This document shows positions 24,463 through 33,517 of a stretch of 64,000 nt of DNA, one piece after another. The notes beneath the pieces were generated by a model. It was not told the DNA's origin. It did not search any database and saw only the letters and a list, made by a program, of their open reading frames with translations. Each line of letters starts with the position of its first letter. The stretch's first letter is position 1. Both the position numbers and the translations under genes were made by a program. The stretch is from AP-15 sp963772965 (lineage in GTDB: Bacteria; Pseudomonadota; Alphaproteobacteria; ATCC43930; CGMCC-115725), in contig CAVYZU010000002.1 of NCBI GenBank assembly GCA_963772965.1, positions 1,240,001 to 1,304,000 of the forward strand. Direction: 5' to 3'.

Positions 24463-25701
24463 ATGACCGGCGTTATCTTTGCCAATTGTGCGGTCCTCGA
24501 CGGCACGCGAAAAGAGCGCCGCGAGGGTCATCACGTCCTCGTCGAAGATGGGTTGATCAGCGAAGTCGCAGACCGGCCGATCAGCAGTGACGCGGCCGAG
24601 ATCGTCAATCTCAAGGGCCGCACGCTGATGCCGGGCTTGATCGATGCGCACGTGCATGTGATCGCCGCCGACCAAGTGTTGGCCCGATTGGCGGAGCGGC
24701 CGCTGAGCCTCGTCACGTTGCAAGCGGCGCGGGTGCTCGAAGGCATGCTGCAGCGCGGATTTACGACGATCCGCGATACCGGTGGTGCGGATGGCGGGCT
24801 GGCGGAAGCGGTCGAGGAAGGGCTGGTGCGCGGGCCGCGGATCTTTCCGTCGGGGCAAGCATTGAGCCAGACCGGCGGGCATGGCGATATGCGGCCGCGC
24901 ACCCGCTCGGTGTCGGTCGTCGCATGTGCGTGTTGCGAGGCCGGCGCCGGGCTCGCCCGCATCGCCGACGGGGTCGCCGAGTGCCGCCGGGCGGCGCGCG
25001 ACGAGCTACGCAAGGGCGCTACCCAGATCAAGATCATGGCTTCGGGTGGCGTCGCCTCGCCTTATGACCCGGTATGGAACCTGCAATACAGCGAAGAAGA
25101 GGTGCGCGCGATCGTCGAGGAGGCGCATGCGTGGCACACTTACGTGATGGCGCACGCCTATACGCCCGAGGCGATCCGCCGCTCCATCGATTTTGGCGTG
25201 CGTTCGATCGAGCACGGCAATCTGATCGACGGTCCGACCGCCGAGCATGTCGCCGGCGCCGATGCGTTTGTCGTGCCGACCCTCGTCACCTTCGACGCGA
25301 TGCATCGCTTTGGCCGCGAACTCGGATTTCCGGAGGTGAGCCTCGCCAAGCTCGATGATGTCCGCGAAGCCGGATTGCGCTCGGTCGAAATACTGCAGGC
25401 GGCGGGGGTCAAGATCGGCTTCGGCACCGATCTTCTGGGTCCAATGCACCGTCACCAGTCGCGCGAATTCGTGATCCGCGCCGAGGCGATGTCGCCGTTC
25501 GACATCATCCGCTCGGCGACGACAATCAACGCTGAGTTGCTCAACCTGTCGGGCGAGATCGGTGTCATCGCGCCAGGCGCCCGCGCCGATCTGATCACCG
25601 TCGATGGCGATCCCCTCGCCGACATCTCATTGCTCGACGGCCAAGGCGACCACCTAACCCACATCATGAAAGCCGGCGTGTTCTACAAGAAGCCGGCTTA
25701 A
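24463..25701 (+). CDS. Amidohydrolase family protein (Xaa-Pro dipeptidase/imidazolonepropionase-like)
   Basis: A 412-residue binuclear-metal amidohydrolase. PGLIDAHVHV (about residues 57-66) is the first metal pair. The carboxylated Lys is in GATQIKIMASGGVASPYDP. YVMAHAYTPEAI and VRSIEHGNLI give the next histidines, and IGFGTDLLGPM supplies the catalytic Asp. The small beta-sandwich is rebuilt by GARADLITVDGDPLAD near the end. This subgroup cleaves N-terminal amides or dipeptides with proline, and some members act on pesticides or beta-lactams. It is divergent from the epimerase gene, with 129 bases between starts, and 13 bases before yccF. Confidence 0.9.
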   Translation: MTGVIFANCAVLDGTRKERREGHHVLVEDGLISEVADRPISSDAAEIVNLKGRTLMPGLIDAHVHVIAADQVLARLAERPLSLVTLQAARVLEGMLQRGFTTIRDTGGADGGLAEAVEEGLVRGPRIFPSGQALSQTGGHGDMRPRTRSVSVVACACCEAGAGLARIADGVAECRRAARDELRKGATQIKIMASGGVASPYDPVWNLQYSEEEVRAIVEEAHAWHTYVMAHAYTPEAIRRSIDFGVRSIEHGNLIDGPTAEHVAGADAFVVPTLVTFDAMHRFGRELGFPEVSLAKLDDVREAGLRSVEILQAAGVKIGFGTDLLGPMHRHQSREFVIRAEAMSPFDIIRSATTINAELLNLSGEIGVIAPGARADLITVDGDPLADISLLDGQGDHLTHIMKAGVFYKKPA

Positions 25702-25714
25702 TGTTGCGCCTCGG

Positions 25715-26122
25715 ATGCCCGCAGTAAGCTTTCTGCTCAACCTGCTGTGGATCGTGTTCGGCGGTTTGTGGATGGCGATCGCCTGGGTTGTGGCGGCGGT
25801 GATCATGGCCATTACCATCATCGGGTTGCCGTGGGCGCGCGCCTCCTTCAACATCGCGCTCTATACGCTGCTGCCGTTTGGCAAGACCGCTGTCTCGCGC
25901 GCCGCCTATACCGGCCAAAAGAATCTCGGCACTGGTCCGCTCGGTACGATCGGCAACATCATCTGGTTCATCCTTGCCGGCTGGTGGCTGGCACTCGGTC
26001 ATTTGATCTGTGCGCTAGGCTTTGCCCTCACGATCATCGGCCTGCCGTTTGCCTGGGCGCACCTGAAGCTCGCCGGCCTGGCCGTCTGGCCAATCGGCAA
26101 GATGATCGTCCCGACCGAGTAG
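25715..26122 (+). CDS. yccF: YccF domain-containing membrane protein
   Basis: A 135-residue membrane protein with two copies of the YccF domain: FLLNLLWIVFGGLWMAIAWV...IIGLPWARASFNIALYTLLPFG and GTIGNIIWFILAGWWLALGH...IIGLPFAWAHLKLAGLAVWPIG. Four membrane segments are evident. The IIGLP-W/F-A repeat shows the internal duplication of the family. It begins 13 bases after the amidohydrolase stop and may be cotranscribed. The physiological role is unknown. Confidence 0.92.
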   Translation: MPAVSFLLNLLWIVFGGLWMAIAWVVAAVIMAITIIGLPWARASFNIALYTLLPFGKTAVSRAAYTGQKNLGTGPLGTIGNIIWFILAGWWLALGHLICALGFALTIIGLPFAWAHLKLAGLAVWPIGKMIVPTE

Positions 26123-26165
26123 GTGCGGCGCCGCGGCGGTCGCTTTGGACCACGCCGGCGAAGGC

Positions 26166-26498
26166 CTAATCCGCGAGCCCCATCACTAAGGCCAGGGCCA
26201 CGTTGATCCGTCCCAGATCCGCGGTCTCAAGGCAGCCGATCCGTTCCCTGATGCGTTCGCGCCGGATTGTGACCGGCTTGTCAGCCATCACCTGAGATCG
26301 AATCCGCAGCCCCGTTTGCAGCCCTGGCTCGATCGTGATCCGAAAATCCGCCTCCGCCAGTTCAGAAGTCATCTGGCAGATCACGACCGAGGGATGGCTC
26401 TCTGGTATCGCGTTCGACTGCACGACGACCGCAGGCCGCGGCCTGAGGTAATCGCCCGATGCGGCGACGATCACCACGTCACCGCGCCTCATCGGCAT
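26166..26498 (-). CDS. mazF: MazF/PemK-type mRNA interferase toxin
   Basis: A 110-residue MazF-fold toxin that cleaves RNA. The start MPMRRGDVVIVAASGDYLRPRPAVVVQSN contains the RRGDVV and PRPAVVVQ strands of the family. Downstream, VVICQMTSELAE, LRIRSQVMADKPVTI and IGCLETADLGRINVALALVMGL complete the fold. ATG 26498 lies within the last 20 bases of the antitoxin gene, so the pair is translationally coupled. The long upstream extension of this frame is antitoxin in another frame and is not part of the toxin. Confidence 0.9.
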   Translation of the reverse strand: MPMRRGDVVIVAASGDYLRPRPAVVVQSNAIPESHPSVVICQMTSELAEADFRITIEPGLQTGLRIRSQVMADKPVTIRRERIRERIGCLETADLGRINVALALVMGLAD

Positions 26499-26670
26499 CG
26501 AATTCGGATACCGCTTCGATCCACTGCAGTGCGTCGCGTTCGCTGTCGGGGTTGAGCTTTGAAACCTGGGCCGCGATCCGGTCGCGTACGGTTTCCGAGC
26601 GTGCGTCGGGCACCACCAGACGCAATTCACGCAAGCCTTGCCGGCGGCGCCGTTGACGCATCAATTTCAT
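26479..26670 (-). CDS. MazE-like (DUF3018-type) antitoxin
   Basis: A 63-residue antitoxin for the adjacent MazF. The core, RRRRQGLRELRLVVPDARSE, matches the antitoxin family with a basic ribbon-helix-helix-like N-terminus followed by VPD. The C-terminal part, NPDSERDALQWIEAVSEFDADE, is acidic and should bind the toxin. ATG 26670 is chosen; a TTG at 26691 would add LAEPAQR, which also aligns with relatives, so the exact start is uncertain. A 12-bp palindrome lies about 50 bases upstream. Confidence 0.8.
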   Translation of the reverse strand: MKLMRQRRRRQGLRELRLVVPDARSETVRDRIAAQVSKLNPDSERDALQWIEAVSEFDADEAR

Positions 26671-26720
26671 TCGCTGGGCAGGCTCGGCCAATTTCGTCCC
26701 TCGCTCGTAACGGTCGTAAT

Positions 26721-26732
26721 GTAACGCGTTAC
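26721..26732. promoter_or_regulatory. Palindromic operator candidate for mazEF
   Basis: GTAACGCGTTAC is a perfect 12-bp palindrome between hisD-like stop and antitoxin start. Two more GTAACG/CGTTAC half-sites lie within 30 bases (TCGTAACGGTCG at about 26703-26714). Ribbon-helix-helix antitoxins usually bind such half-site arrays to repress their own promoter. Confidence 0.55.
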
Positions 26733-26762
26733 GAACAGAAAGCAAGTGAGCGCCGCTCGAAC

Positions 26763-28055
26763 TCACTCGGCGGCGTTTTTGCGGCCGTAGCGGCGGACGC
26801 GCAGGTCGGCTTGCTCTTTGTGGCCCCAGAAGCGTTCGATCGCGCACAGCCGGCTGCAATATTCACCGACCATGGCGCTCGCCTCGGGGGTCTTGATCTC
26901 TTGATAGGTGCAGGTCTTTAGGAATTTCCCGACCCAGAGGCCGCCGGTGTAGCGGGCTGCCCCTTTGGTCGGCAATGTGTGGTTGGTGCCGATCACCTTG
27001 TCGCCGTAGGAAACATTGGTCTCGGGGCCGAGAAACAGCGCACCGTAGTTCTGTAGCTGCTCGAGCCAGACGCGGGGTTCGTGGGTCAATACCTCGACAT
27101 GCTCGGCGGCGATGCGGTCGGCCTCTCGCGCCATCTCATCGTCGTCGGCGCACAGAATGACCTCGCCGTAATCGCGCCAGGCGACCCCAGCGATATCGGC
27201 GGTCGGCAAGACGCCGAGCTGGCGGTCGACTTCGGCGATGGTCGCGTGGGCCAGGTTTTCCGAGGTGGTCAGCAGGATTGCTGGCGAGGTCGGTCCGTGC
27301 TCGGCCTGGCCCAACAAATCCGTCGCGCACATCTCGGCGTCGGCGCTGTCATCGGCGATGACCAGGATTTCGGTCGGCCCGGCGAACAGGTCGATCCCGA
27401 CCTTGCCGTAAAGCTGACGCTTTGCCTCGGCGACATAGGCGTTGCCGGGCCCGACCAGCATGTCGACCGGCTTGAAGGTCTGCGTCCCGAGCGCCATTGC
27501 CGCCACCGCTTGGACGCCGCCCAACACGTAGATTTCGTCGGCGCCGCCGAGATGCATTGCCGCGATTGTCTCGGGGTGCGGGCCGCCCTGGTTCGGCGGC
27601 GTGCAAGCGGTGATGTGACCCACCCCGGCGACCCGCGCGGTGACGATCGACATATGCGCCGAGGCGACCATCGGATAGCGCCCGCCCGGCACATAACAGC
27701 CGACCCGCGCGACCGGGATGTGCCGGTGGCCGAGCACGACTCCCGGCAGGGTCTCGACTTCGACATCTTTCATCGAGGCGCGCTGGATTTCGGCGAAATT
27801 GCGGATTTGCCGCTGCGCGAATTCGATGTCGGCGATCGTCTGCGGCGACACTTTGGCGATCAAAGCCCTGATTTCATCATCCGACAGCCGAAAGCTCGAC
27901 GGCGACCATTTGTCAAACCGCTCGGAAAGTTCGCGCACCGCTTCGTCACCGCGCCTGGCGACATCGGCGATGATAGTTTCAACGGTGCCGCGAACCTTGG
28001 CGTCCGCCTCTTCCGCCTGGCTCGCCAGCGCCGCCGTCTTGATATGCCGTGGCAT
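26763..28055 (-). CDS. Histidinol dehydrogenase-family protein, possibly sulfopropanediol/polyol dehydrogenase
   Basis: A 430-residue NAD- and metal-dependent dehydrogenase of the HisD fold. Family blocks are VARVGCYVPGGRYPMVASAHMSIVTA, VGPGNAYVAEAKRQLYG, DLFAGPTEILVIADD, the metal site LGQAEHGPTSPA and the catalytic GTNHTLPTKGAARYTGGLWVGKFLKT. In biosynthetic HisD the last block usually reads NHVLPT followed by a different run; the version here is seen in HisD paralogues such as HpsN (sulfopropanediol 3-dehydrogenase). No other his genes are nearby, so a catabolic role is plausible. GAGGAGGAAGTC before ATG 28055 is a strong ribosome site. Confidence 0.88.
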   Translation of the reverse strand: MPRHIKTAALASQAEEADAKVRGTVETIIADVARRGDEAVRELSERFDKWSPSSFRLSDDEIRALIAKVSPQTIADIEFAQRQIRNFAEIQRASMKDVEVETLPGVVLGHRHIPVARVGCYVPGGRYPMVASAHMSIVTARVAGVGHITACTPPNQGGPHPETIAAMHLGGADEIYVLGGVQAVAAMALGTQTFKPVDMLVGPGNAYVAEAKRQLYGKVGIDLFAGPTEILVIADDSADAEMCATDLLGQAEHGPTSPAILLTTSENLAHATIAEVDRQLGVLPTADIAGVAWRDYGEVILCADDDEMAREADRIAAEHVEVLTHEPRVWLEQLQNYGALFLGPETNVSYGDKVIGTNHTLPTKGAARYTGGLWVGKFLKTCTYQEIKTPEASAMVGEYCSRLCAIERFWGHKEQADLRVRRYGRKNAAE

Positions 28056-28660
28056 GACTTCCTCCTCGCTGCTCCTGTTCCGCCTGTTTTATCAGGGTTG
28101 AGATCAGGAGGGCGGCTATCCGAGTTATGTGGTGCTTCGGCGTGGCGATCCGCTTAGCTGCCGCTGCGCCGGCGCGGCTCGCGCTGCTTCTGCCGCGAAT
28201 AGCAGCAATGTTGGCTTTGAGCTCGCCGCCGTCTGCAAGAGCGACCTCGGGTAGCTTATTTCGATCATACCTCAGCCAACCCGCATCTCTTTCCTCAGGC
28301 CTCCCTATGCAATGCAAATTTGGCAATTTTCGCGTCGCTCCGCATGCTCGCCAACATAGAGGCTCTTCGCCCACATCTGCGCTCGACCCGCGCGTTCATA
28401 GCGGTCGGAATCCGCAAACAGGAGAGTGTTAGGGAGGGGACGAGCGGGAGAGTTCCGGTGTTTTTTGACCGGCCATGCCGTACTTTGCCAATGACACATC
28501 GCTATCGCTGCGCTAGGCATGGATCCATGAGGGTCGGATAAACCGACCTCGCAGGTAAACAGGCGCAACGCGCTCGCCAGCGGGCAGCAAGCGAAGCCCC
28601 AGCCTTGCTCGTGCGGGTGGGTCGCATGGTGTCCGGGTCGCCGCAAACCGGGGAGGGACC
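28056..28660. other. Long intergenic region without a supported gene
   Basis: 605 bases between the divergent HisD-family and MFS genes. Frames of 70-130 codons exist on both strands, but all are low-similarity-looking, arginine/alanine-rich shadows. No tRNA, riboswitch or repeat could be recognised. The right end has GGGAGGGACC as ribosome site for the MFS gene. Confidence 0.35.
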
Positions 28661-30068
28661 ATGACCGCCCAATCGCCGATGGAGATGGCGGGCTTTTCGG
28701 CCAGCCGGGTGCTCGGCCGGAAGATGGACAGCATTCCCTTCAGTCCCTATCAGGTTCTGATCATCTTCATCCTCGCCCTCGTCGGCTTCATCGAGGGTTA
28801 CGACCTGTTTATGACCGGCTCGCTGTTGGTGCTGGCCAAGGCGCCCCTGCATCTGACCGGGACCGACATCCAGTGGCTGCTTCTCGGTCCCGCCCTGATG
28901 GGAACCATCGGCGGCTTCGGCTTCTCGGCAGTCGGCGACCGGTTGAGCCGCAAGGCCATGCTGGTGATCGGCGTGATTGCGACGACGTTCCTCACGCTGT
29001 TAATCCCGCTGGTGCAGAATGCCGAGCAGCTACTGATCGTGCGCTCATTGACCGGCCTCGGCGCCGGCGGCGTGTGGTCGGCGGTGTTCCCGATCGCCGC
29101 CGAATTGATGCCGGCGCAGCACCGCCGCACCTTTGGTGCAATCTACGAGATGGCGCTGGCCTCCTCGTTCACTGTCTTGCCGGCGGTCGGCGGCCTGCTT
29201 GCCGGCAATCCCGACGCGTTTCGGCTGATGGCCTTGCCGGGCGGGCTGGCGCTCTTCGTCGTCCCGGCAATCGTCTATTTGTTGTTGCCGGAGAGCCCAC
29301 GCTGGCATCTGCGGCGAGGCGCGGACCGCGGTCGACATCGTTAACCAGATCATCAGGCGCTCGGGAAATCGTGTGCCGCGGCTAACGGTGGCGGAGCTCG
29401 GCGACCTTCGCGCTGCCGCCCGTGAGAAACTGCCGTCGTACTGGGCGTTGTTCGCCAAGGGTCAGCTGCGCTGGACGGTGGTCGGCGTTGTCACCGGCAC
29501 CTGCGCCGCCTCCGGCGCCTATATGACCGCGGCACTGTTGCCAAAGGCGCTGACCAACCAGGGTTATGCCGTCGGTGTGAGCCTGGGAATTACCTCAGTC
29601 ATCTACGCGACGAGCTTTTTCGGAAAAGGATTTACCGGCTGGCTGATGGAGATCATCGGCCGGCGCTGGACGATCTTTTACGTGATGGCCGGGGCGGTCC
29701 CGGGTTTCTTGCTGATGCTGCTCTCGCATAGCGCGGGACCATTCGGTGGCGTGTTGATGATCGCGGGCGGGCTGATCATCGGCTTTACTGTGGTTTCGGC
29801 GTTCCCCGCGACCCGCGTCTATCTGTCGGAGCAGTTCCCGACGGCATTGCGCGGCCGCGGCCATCTCTTTGGCGAATTGTGCGGAAAGCTCTTCGCCGGC
29901 GGCCTGCTGCCGTTTTTGATGGCGCCGCATACCGGCTCGCCGGCGATCTTCTTCGGCACGATGCTGCTCTTTTCCGCAATCGGCGCCGTCGTTCCGATCG
30001 TGTGGGGCAAAGAGACAACCGGCCAGATTGAGTTGATCGCATCGGAGCCGGCGATGGAACCGGCGTGA
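28661..30068 (+). CDS. MFS transporter (sugar/aromatic acid porter-like), with frameshift
   Basis: A 12-helix major facilitator of about 469 residues. The first half, from ATG 28661, includes the helix-1 motif GFIEGYDLFMTGSLL, the loop motif GDRLSRKAML (the G-x3-D/R-x-G/S-R-R signature), and AELMPAQHRRTFGAIYEM. Frame 2 ends just after LPESPRWHLR, a typical end of helix 6. The text resumes one frame later as GEARTAVDIVNQIIRRSGN at about 29310-29320, then AALLPKALTNQGYAVGVSL and ATRVYLSEQFPTALRGRGH through to the stop at 30068. The E-x-F-P-T-x2-R-x2-G motif matches sugar/aromatic-acid porters. The lesion fits a +1 change in a GC-rich run. Confidence 0.87.
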
Positions 30069-30247
30069 AGAGCCGCTCGGCCGCCGCACTTTCCCGACGA
30101 CATGCCGGCAGCGATACCCGGGGTTAGGTAGCTAAGCTCAGCCGCAGGGTTATAAGCGCCGCGGCTCGCAACAGCCGGCCTACACGTGGCGGAGAGCGCC
30201 GAGGCGCCATCCGCTCGCGAGAAAGCGCTGCCTGTGCGCCAACCCGG

Positions 30248-31012
30248 TCACCAGGCGGTCCAGCCGCCATCGACCAGCAGCGACGAGCCGGTGACGAGGG
30301 CGGCGGCGGGCGAGGCGAGGAACACGACCGCGGACGCGACCTCCTCGACGGTGCCCAGTCGTCCGATCGGGATGCGGTCGAGCACCCATTGACGAAAACT
30401 CGGATCGTCAAAAAACGGCCGCACCAACGGTGTGTCGATAAAGGTTGGCGCGATCGAGACGACCCGCACGCCCCTTGGCGCCAGTTCGACCGCCATCGCC
30501 TTGGTCAGCCCTTCGAGCGCGTGCTTGGTCATGACATAAACGGTGCGGTCACGCTCGGAGCCGATATGGCCCATCTGCGACGACACATTGATGATGACAC
30601 CTGCGCCTTGGGTGACCATCCGTCGCGCTGCCGCCTGCGCAGTCAGAAACGCGGCGCGGACGTTCAGCATCAACAGCCGATCGAGGGTCGTCTCGTCGAC
30701 ATCCAGAAACGGTTGCGGCCGGTTTAGCCCGGCATTGTTGACCAGGATGTCAACCCGTTCGAGCCCGGCGATGGCGTCTCGCACGGCAGCGCTTTTGGTT
30801 ACATCGAGCGGCAATGCCTGTGCCCGCCCGCCCTGCCCCGTGATCTCGCCCGCGACCACTTCGAGTTCGCTCGCGGTGCGGCTGACGAGCACCAGTTCGG
30901 CGCCCGCCGCTGCAAGGGCGATTGCCACCGCACGCCCGATCCCGCGCCCGGCGCCGGTGACGAGAGCAATCTTGCCGTCGAGGCGAAAGAGCTGCTCGGA
31001 GGCGGTCGCCAT
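30248..31012 (-). CDS. SDR family oxidoreductase (classical)
   Basis: A 254-residue classical short-chain dehydrogenase. Cofactor motif TGAGRGIG is at about residues 19-26, NNAG at about 91-94, the Ser in NVSSQMGHIGS, and the catalytic YVMTK. The C-terminus ends LVTGSSLLVDGGWTAW, as in gluconate/3-ketoacyl-type reductases. ATG 31012 shares one base with the stop of the upstream TRAP gene (TGATG), showing translational coupling. The pairing suggests that the transported or bound compound is the SDR substrate or a relative of it. Confidence 0.93.
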   Translation of the reverse strand: MATASEQLFRLDGKIALVTGAGRGIGRAVAIALAAAGAELVLVSRTASELEVVAGEITGQGGRAQALPLDVTKSAAVRDAIAGLERVDILVNNAGLNRPQPFLDVDETTLDRLLMLNVRAAFLTAQAAARRMVTQGAGVIINVSSQMGHIGSERDRTVYVMTKHALEGLTKAMAVELAPRGVRVVSIAPTFIDTPLVRPFFDDPSFRQWVLDRIPIGRLGTVEEVASAVVFLASPAAALVTGSSLLVDGGWTAW

Positions 31013-31952
31013 CAGGCCGAAAGCTCGCCCGCATACCTTTCGAACAGGCGCCAAGCAGTGGGGCCGGCCTTCTCCCGCCAGCGCGCGTAGAATGGCCCAA
31101 GGCGGGCGCGGAAGCCGTCGGTGTCAGGCGTATTCACGCTCATGCCGAGGCGGGCCAGTTCCTCGGCTCCGGCGGCGTTGATCGCTTCGGTATCCTGTCG
31201 CTGCAATAACGCAAACGCCTCGGCATTGCGCTCGGCCACCTGCCTGATCTCGTCGGGGAGCGCCGCCCACGCACCAGCGTTGGCGAGCAAGGTAAAACCT
31301 GACCACCAATGTCGGGTCAGACTGAGATGGCTCTGCACCTCGTAGAGTTTCAACGACAACACAACGCCGAGCGGGTCGCTCTGGCCGTCGAACCGCCGTT
31401 CCTTGAGGGCCTCATACATTTGGTTGAACGGGACATAGCCGGCCTCGCCGCCGAACGTCTCGAAAAAGTCGCGGGCGATCTCGCCGCCGGGGCTGCGGAT
31501 TTTGACTCCGGCGAGGTCAGCGGCGGTGTGGATCGGGCGGTTGCTGGTTGTCAGATGGTGAAATCCGTTTTGTAGGCAGTGGCGAAAGGCATGGATGCCG
31601 TGCTGCGCCAACTCATTGCGAATTCTGATCTCCGAGCGCGCCGTCGAGCGCCGCAAACACCGCCGCCGAGTTCGGCAAAAGCGAACGGCAATAATGGCAA
31701 TGCGCTGCTAGGCGCCAACCCGCCCAAGGTGGCGCCGGCGACAAAAAACTCGAGCTTGCCATCGTGCATATCGGCAAGCATCTGCGGATCGGGGCCGAGC
31801 CGGCTTTCCGGAAACACGTCGAGCCGGAACGCACCATTGGTGTCGCGGCTGATTGCCTCGGCCATTTCGGCAAGGCGCCGCGCGGTTGGGCTGCCGATAG
31901 GCTGGTTCAGTCCAAGGCGATAGTGAAAGGCGGGCGTTTTTTCGGTCTGCAT
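31012..31952 (-). CDS. TRAP transporter DctP-type substrate-binding protein, with two frameshifts
   Basis: A DctP-family solute-binding protein of about 313 residues spread over three frames. The N-terminal part is FHYRLGLNQPIGSPTARRLAEMAEAI...GPDPQMLADMHDGKLEFFVAG and ends in FAFAELG. A short middle part reads AVFAALDGALGDQ. The rest is IRNELAQHGIHAF...AADLAGVKIRSPGGEIARDFFETFGGEAGYVPFNQMYEAL and on to the stop at 31012. The lesions at about 31659-31675 (GCGGCGG) and 31621-31625 (AATT) each fit one extra base. ATG 31952 is taken as start; GTG 31973 is possible. No signal peptide is visible, unusual for a periplasmic binding protein. No DctQ or DctM permease genes are in the window. Confidence 0.8.
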
Positions 31953-32065
31953 CCGGTGATCATAGGCGACCACGCGGCTGCGGCAACCTGATCTGAATTG
32001 GGGGGTTTACGTCATAATTGTCGGGGCGCTGGCCTCGACCTTCGCACCATAGGAGACAGACAGGC

Positions 32066-32284
32066 ATGGATGCGCAAAAAAGTGCCGATAAACTGCGCCA
32101 CGCCGCCGAACGGGACCCTGGCCCCGACAAAACTGAAGCGAAAGGGAAGGAGCGGCGCGAGGCGGATACTAAATCTGCCGAGGCGCATGCCGAGCTGACT
32201 CAGCCCGAGCTAAGCAAAGGACGCCCGAGCCCCGGCTCGAAGCGCGGCAAGCGTCCATCAAACGCCGGCACCGATGGCCCGTGA
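32066..32284 (+). CDS. Small, highly charged hypothetical protein
   Basis: A 72-residue frame from ATG 32066, preceded by AGGAG at 10 bases. It is rich in Lys, Glu, Ala, Arg and Pro, with no hydrophobic segment, and is predicted to be disordered. Similar short hydrophilic proteins are common in alphaproteobacteria, but I recognise no family. Confidence 0.5.
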   Translation: MDAQKSADKLRHAAERDPGPDKTEAKGKERREADTKSAEAHAELTQPELSKGRPSPGSKRGKRPSNAGTDGP

Positions 32285-32464
32285 TCCGGGCCGGGGCGCT
32301 CTTCGACCACGGATTATTCGCCGTTCCCCCGTTAATGGCCGGTAGTGGGCCGGCAGCAGCGTCCGCAGATATCTTTTGCTCACCGCCAGCAATCATGATC
32401 GCGGTTGCGAGCCGGAACCCCGCTGCTGCAGTCCGGTTCTTTTCAGAGAGAGGAAAGTATCGAA

Positions 32465-33517
32465 ATGAACGTTAGGGAGTTTGGTCAGGCGCACGGGCAG
32501 ACAGCGCGGCTTTGCACGCTCGAACACGGCCGGCTTCGGGCCTGCGTCACCGATTACGCCGGGGCGCTCGTTTCGCTCGAGGCGCCGGATCGCGACGGTG
32601 TCCCGGGTCATGTCGTACTCGGCTTTGACGACGTTGCGGGTTACGTCGAAAATCGCGGCTCGTTCGGCGCACTGCTTGGCCGCAATGCCAACCGCATTGC
32701 GGGCGGCCACTTCGTTATCGATGGCGTTCCCTATCAGCTGTCGCAAAACGAGGGCAAAAATACATTGCACGGCGGCGGCGTCGGTTTTGGCAAAAGGTTC
32801 TGGTCGGTCGAAGATGCTTCCTCGCAGCATGTGACATTGGCGCTGACCAGCGCCGACGGCGATCAAGGCTTTCCCGGCGAAGTGACGGTCGAGGCGATTT
32901 GGCGGCTCGACGAGTCCGGCCTCTCGCTGGTGTTCAATGCCGAGACGACCAAGCCCACTGTCTTGTCGCTGAGCGCTCACCCATACTTCAACCTCGACGG
33001 GCCGGATGCGCTCCATTGTCTCGATCACGAGGTCGAGATCGTTGCCGATGCGTATCTGCCGACCGACCAGGAGCAAATTCCGACCGGCGAAATCCGCTTA
33101 GTGGCTGGGACTCCCTTCGATTTCAGAAATCGCCAGCCGATCGGCGCACGTATTCGCGAGCCGGACGAACAGCTGCGGTTCGGCCGCGGCTATGATCATT
33201 TCTACGTATTGCCCGAGCCTAGCGATGGATCGACGCGACTGGCGGCGCGGGTCCATTCCGCGGCCAGCGGCCGGGTTCTCGAAATTCTGACCACGCAGCC
33301 GGGCACGCAGTTTTACACCGGAAATAATCTTGACGGCTCGGCGCCGGGACGCGGCGGTCTCTATCGCCAGTCGGCCGGTTTCGCCTTTGAACCCCAAGGT
33401 TTTCCGAACGCGCCAAACCAACCGGGTTTCCCGACCACGATCTTGCGGCCGGGTGAAACTTACCGCCACGAAATCGTTTATCGCCTCGGGACCGATCACC
33501 AGGGAGGACATCGATGA
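32465..33517 (+). CDS. galM: Galactose mutarotase (aldose 1-epimerase)
   Basis: A 350-residue aldose 1-epimerase, interconverting alpha and beta sugar anomers. Family blocks are GALLGRNANRIAGG (substrate Asn and Arg), NTLHGGGVGFGKRFW, the catalytic His in SLSAHPYFNLDG, and the catalytic Glu in the late FAFEPQGFPNAPNQPGFP. The family's TGNNLDG block is also present. ATG 32465 follows an AGAGAGG-type ribosome site; ATG 32405 would add a poorly conserved tail. Its stop overlaps the next SDR start (ATGA), so the pair is cotranscribed. Confidence 0.94.
   Translation: MNVREFGQAHGQTARLCTLEHGRLRACVTDYAGALVSLEAPDRDGVPGHVVLGFDDVAGYVENRGSFGALLGRNANRIAGGHFVIDGVPYQLSQNEGKNTLHGGGVGFGKRFWSVEDASSQHVTLALTSADGDQGFPGEVTVEAIWRLDESGLSLVFNAETTKPTVLSLSAHPYFNLDGPDALHCLDHEVEIVADAYLPTDQEQIPTGEIRLVAGTPFDFRNRQPIGARIREPDEQLRFGRGYDHFYVLPEPSDGSTRLAARVHSAASGRVLEILTTQPGTQFYTGNNLDGSAPGRGGLYRQSAGFAFEPQGFPNAPNQPGFPTTILRPGETYRHEIVYRLGTDHQGGHR

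Noticed and set aside
24334..24882. Upstream extension of the epimerase frame on the minus strand
   Set aside because: It overlaps the divergent amidohydrolase and has no SDR features. ATG 24333 has its own GGGAGGAACG site and begins with the Rossmann strand.
27081..28157. 358-codon plus-strand frame opposite the HisD-family gene
   Set aside because: An antisense shadow; the opposite strand has full HisD-family blocks and a strong ribosome site.
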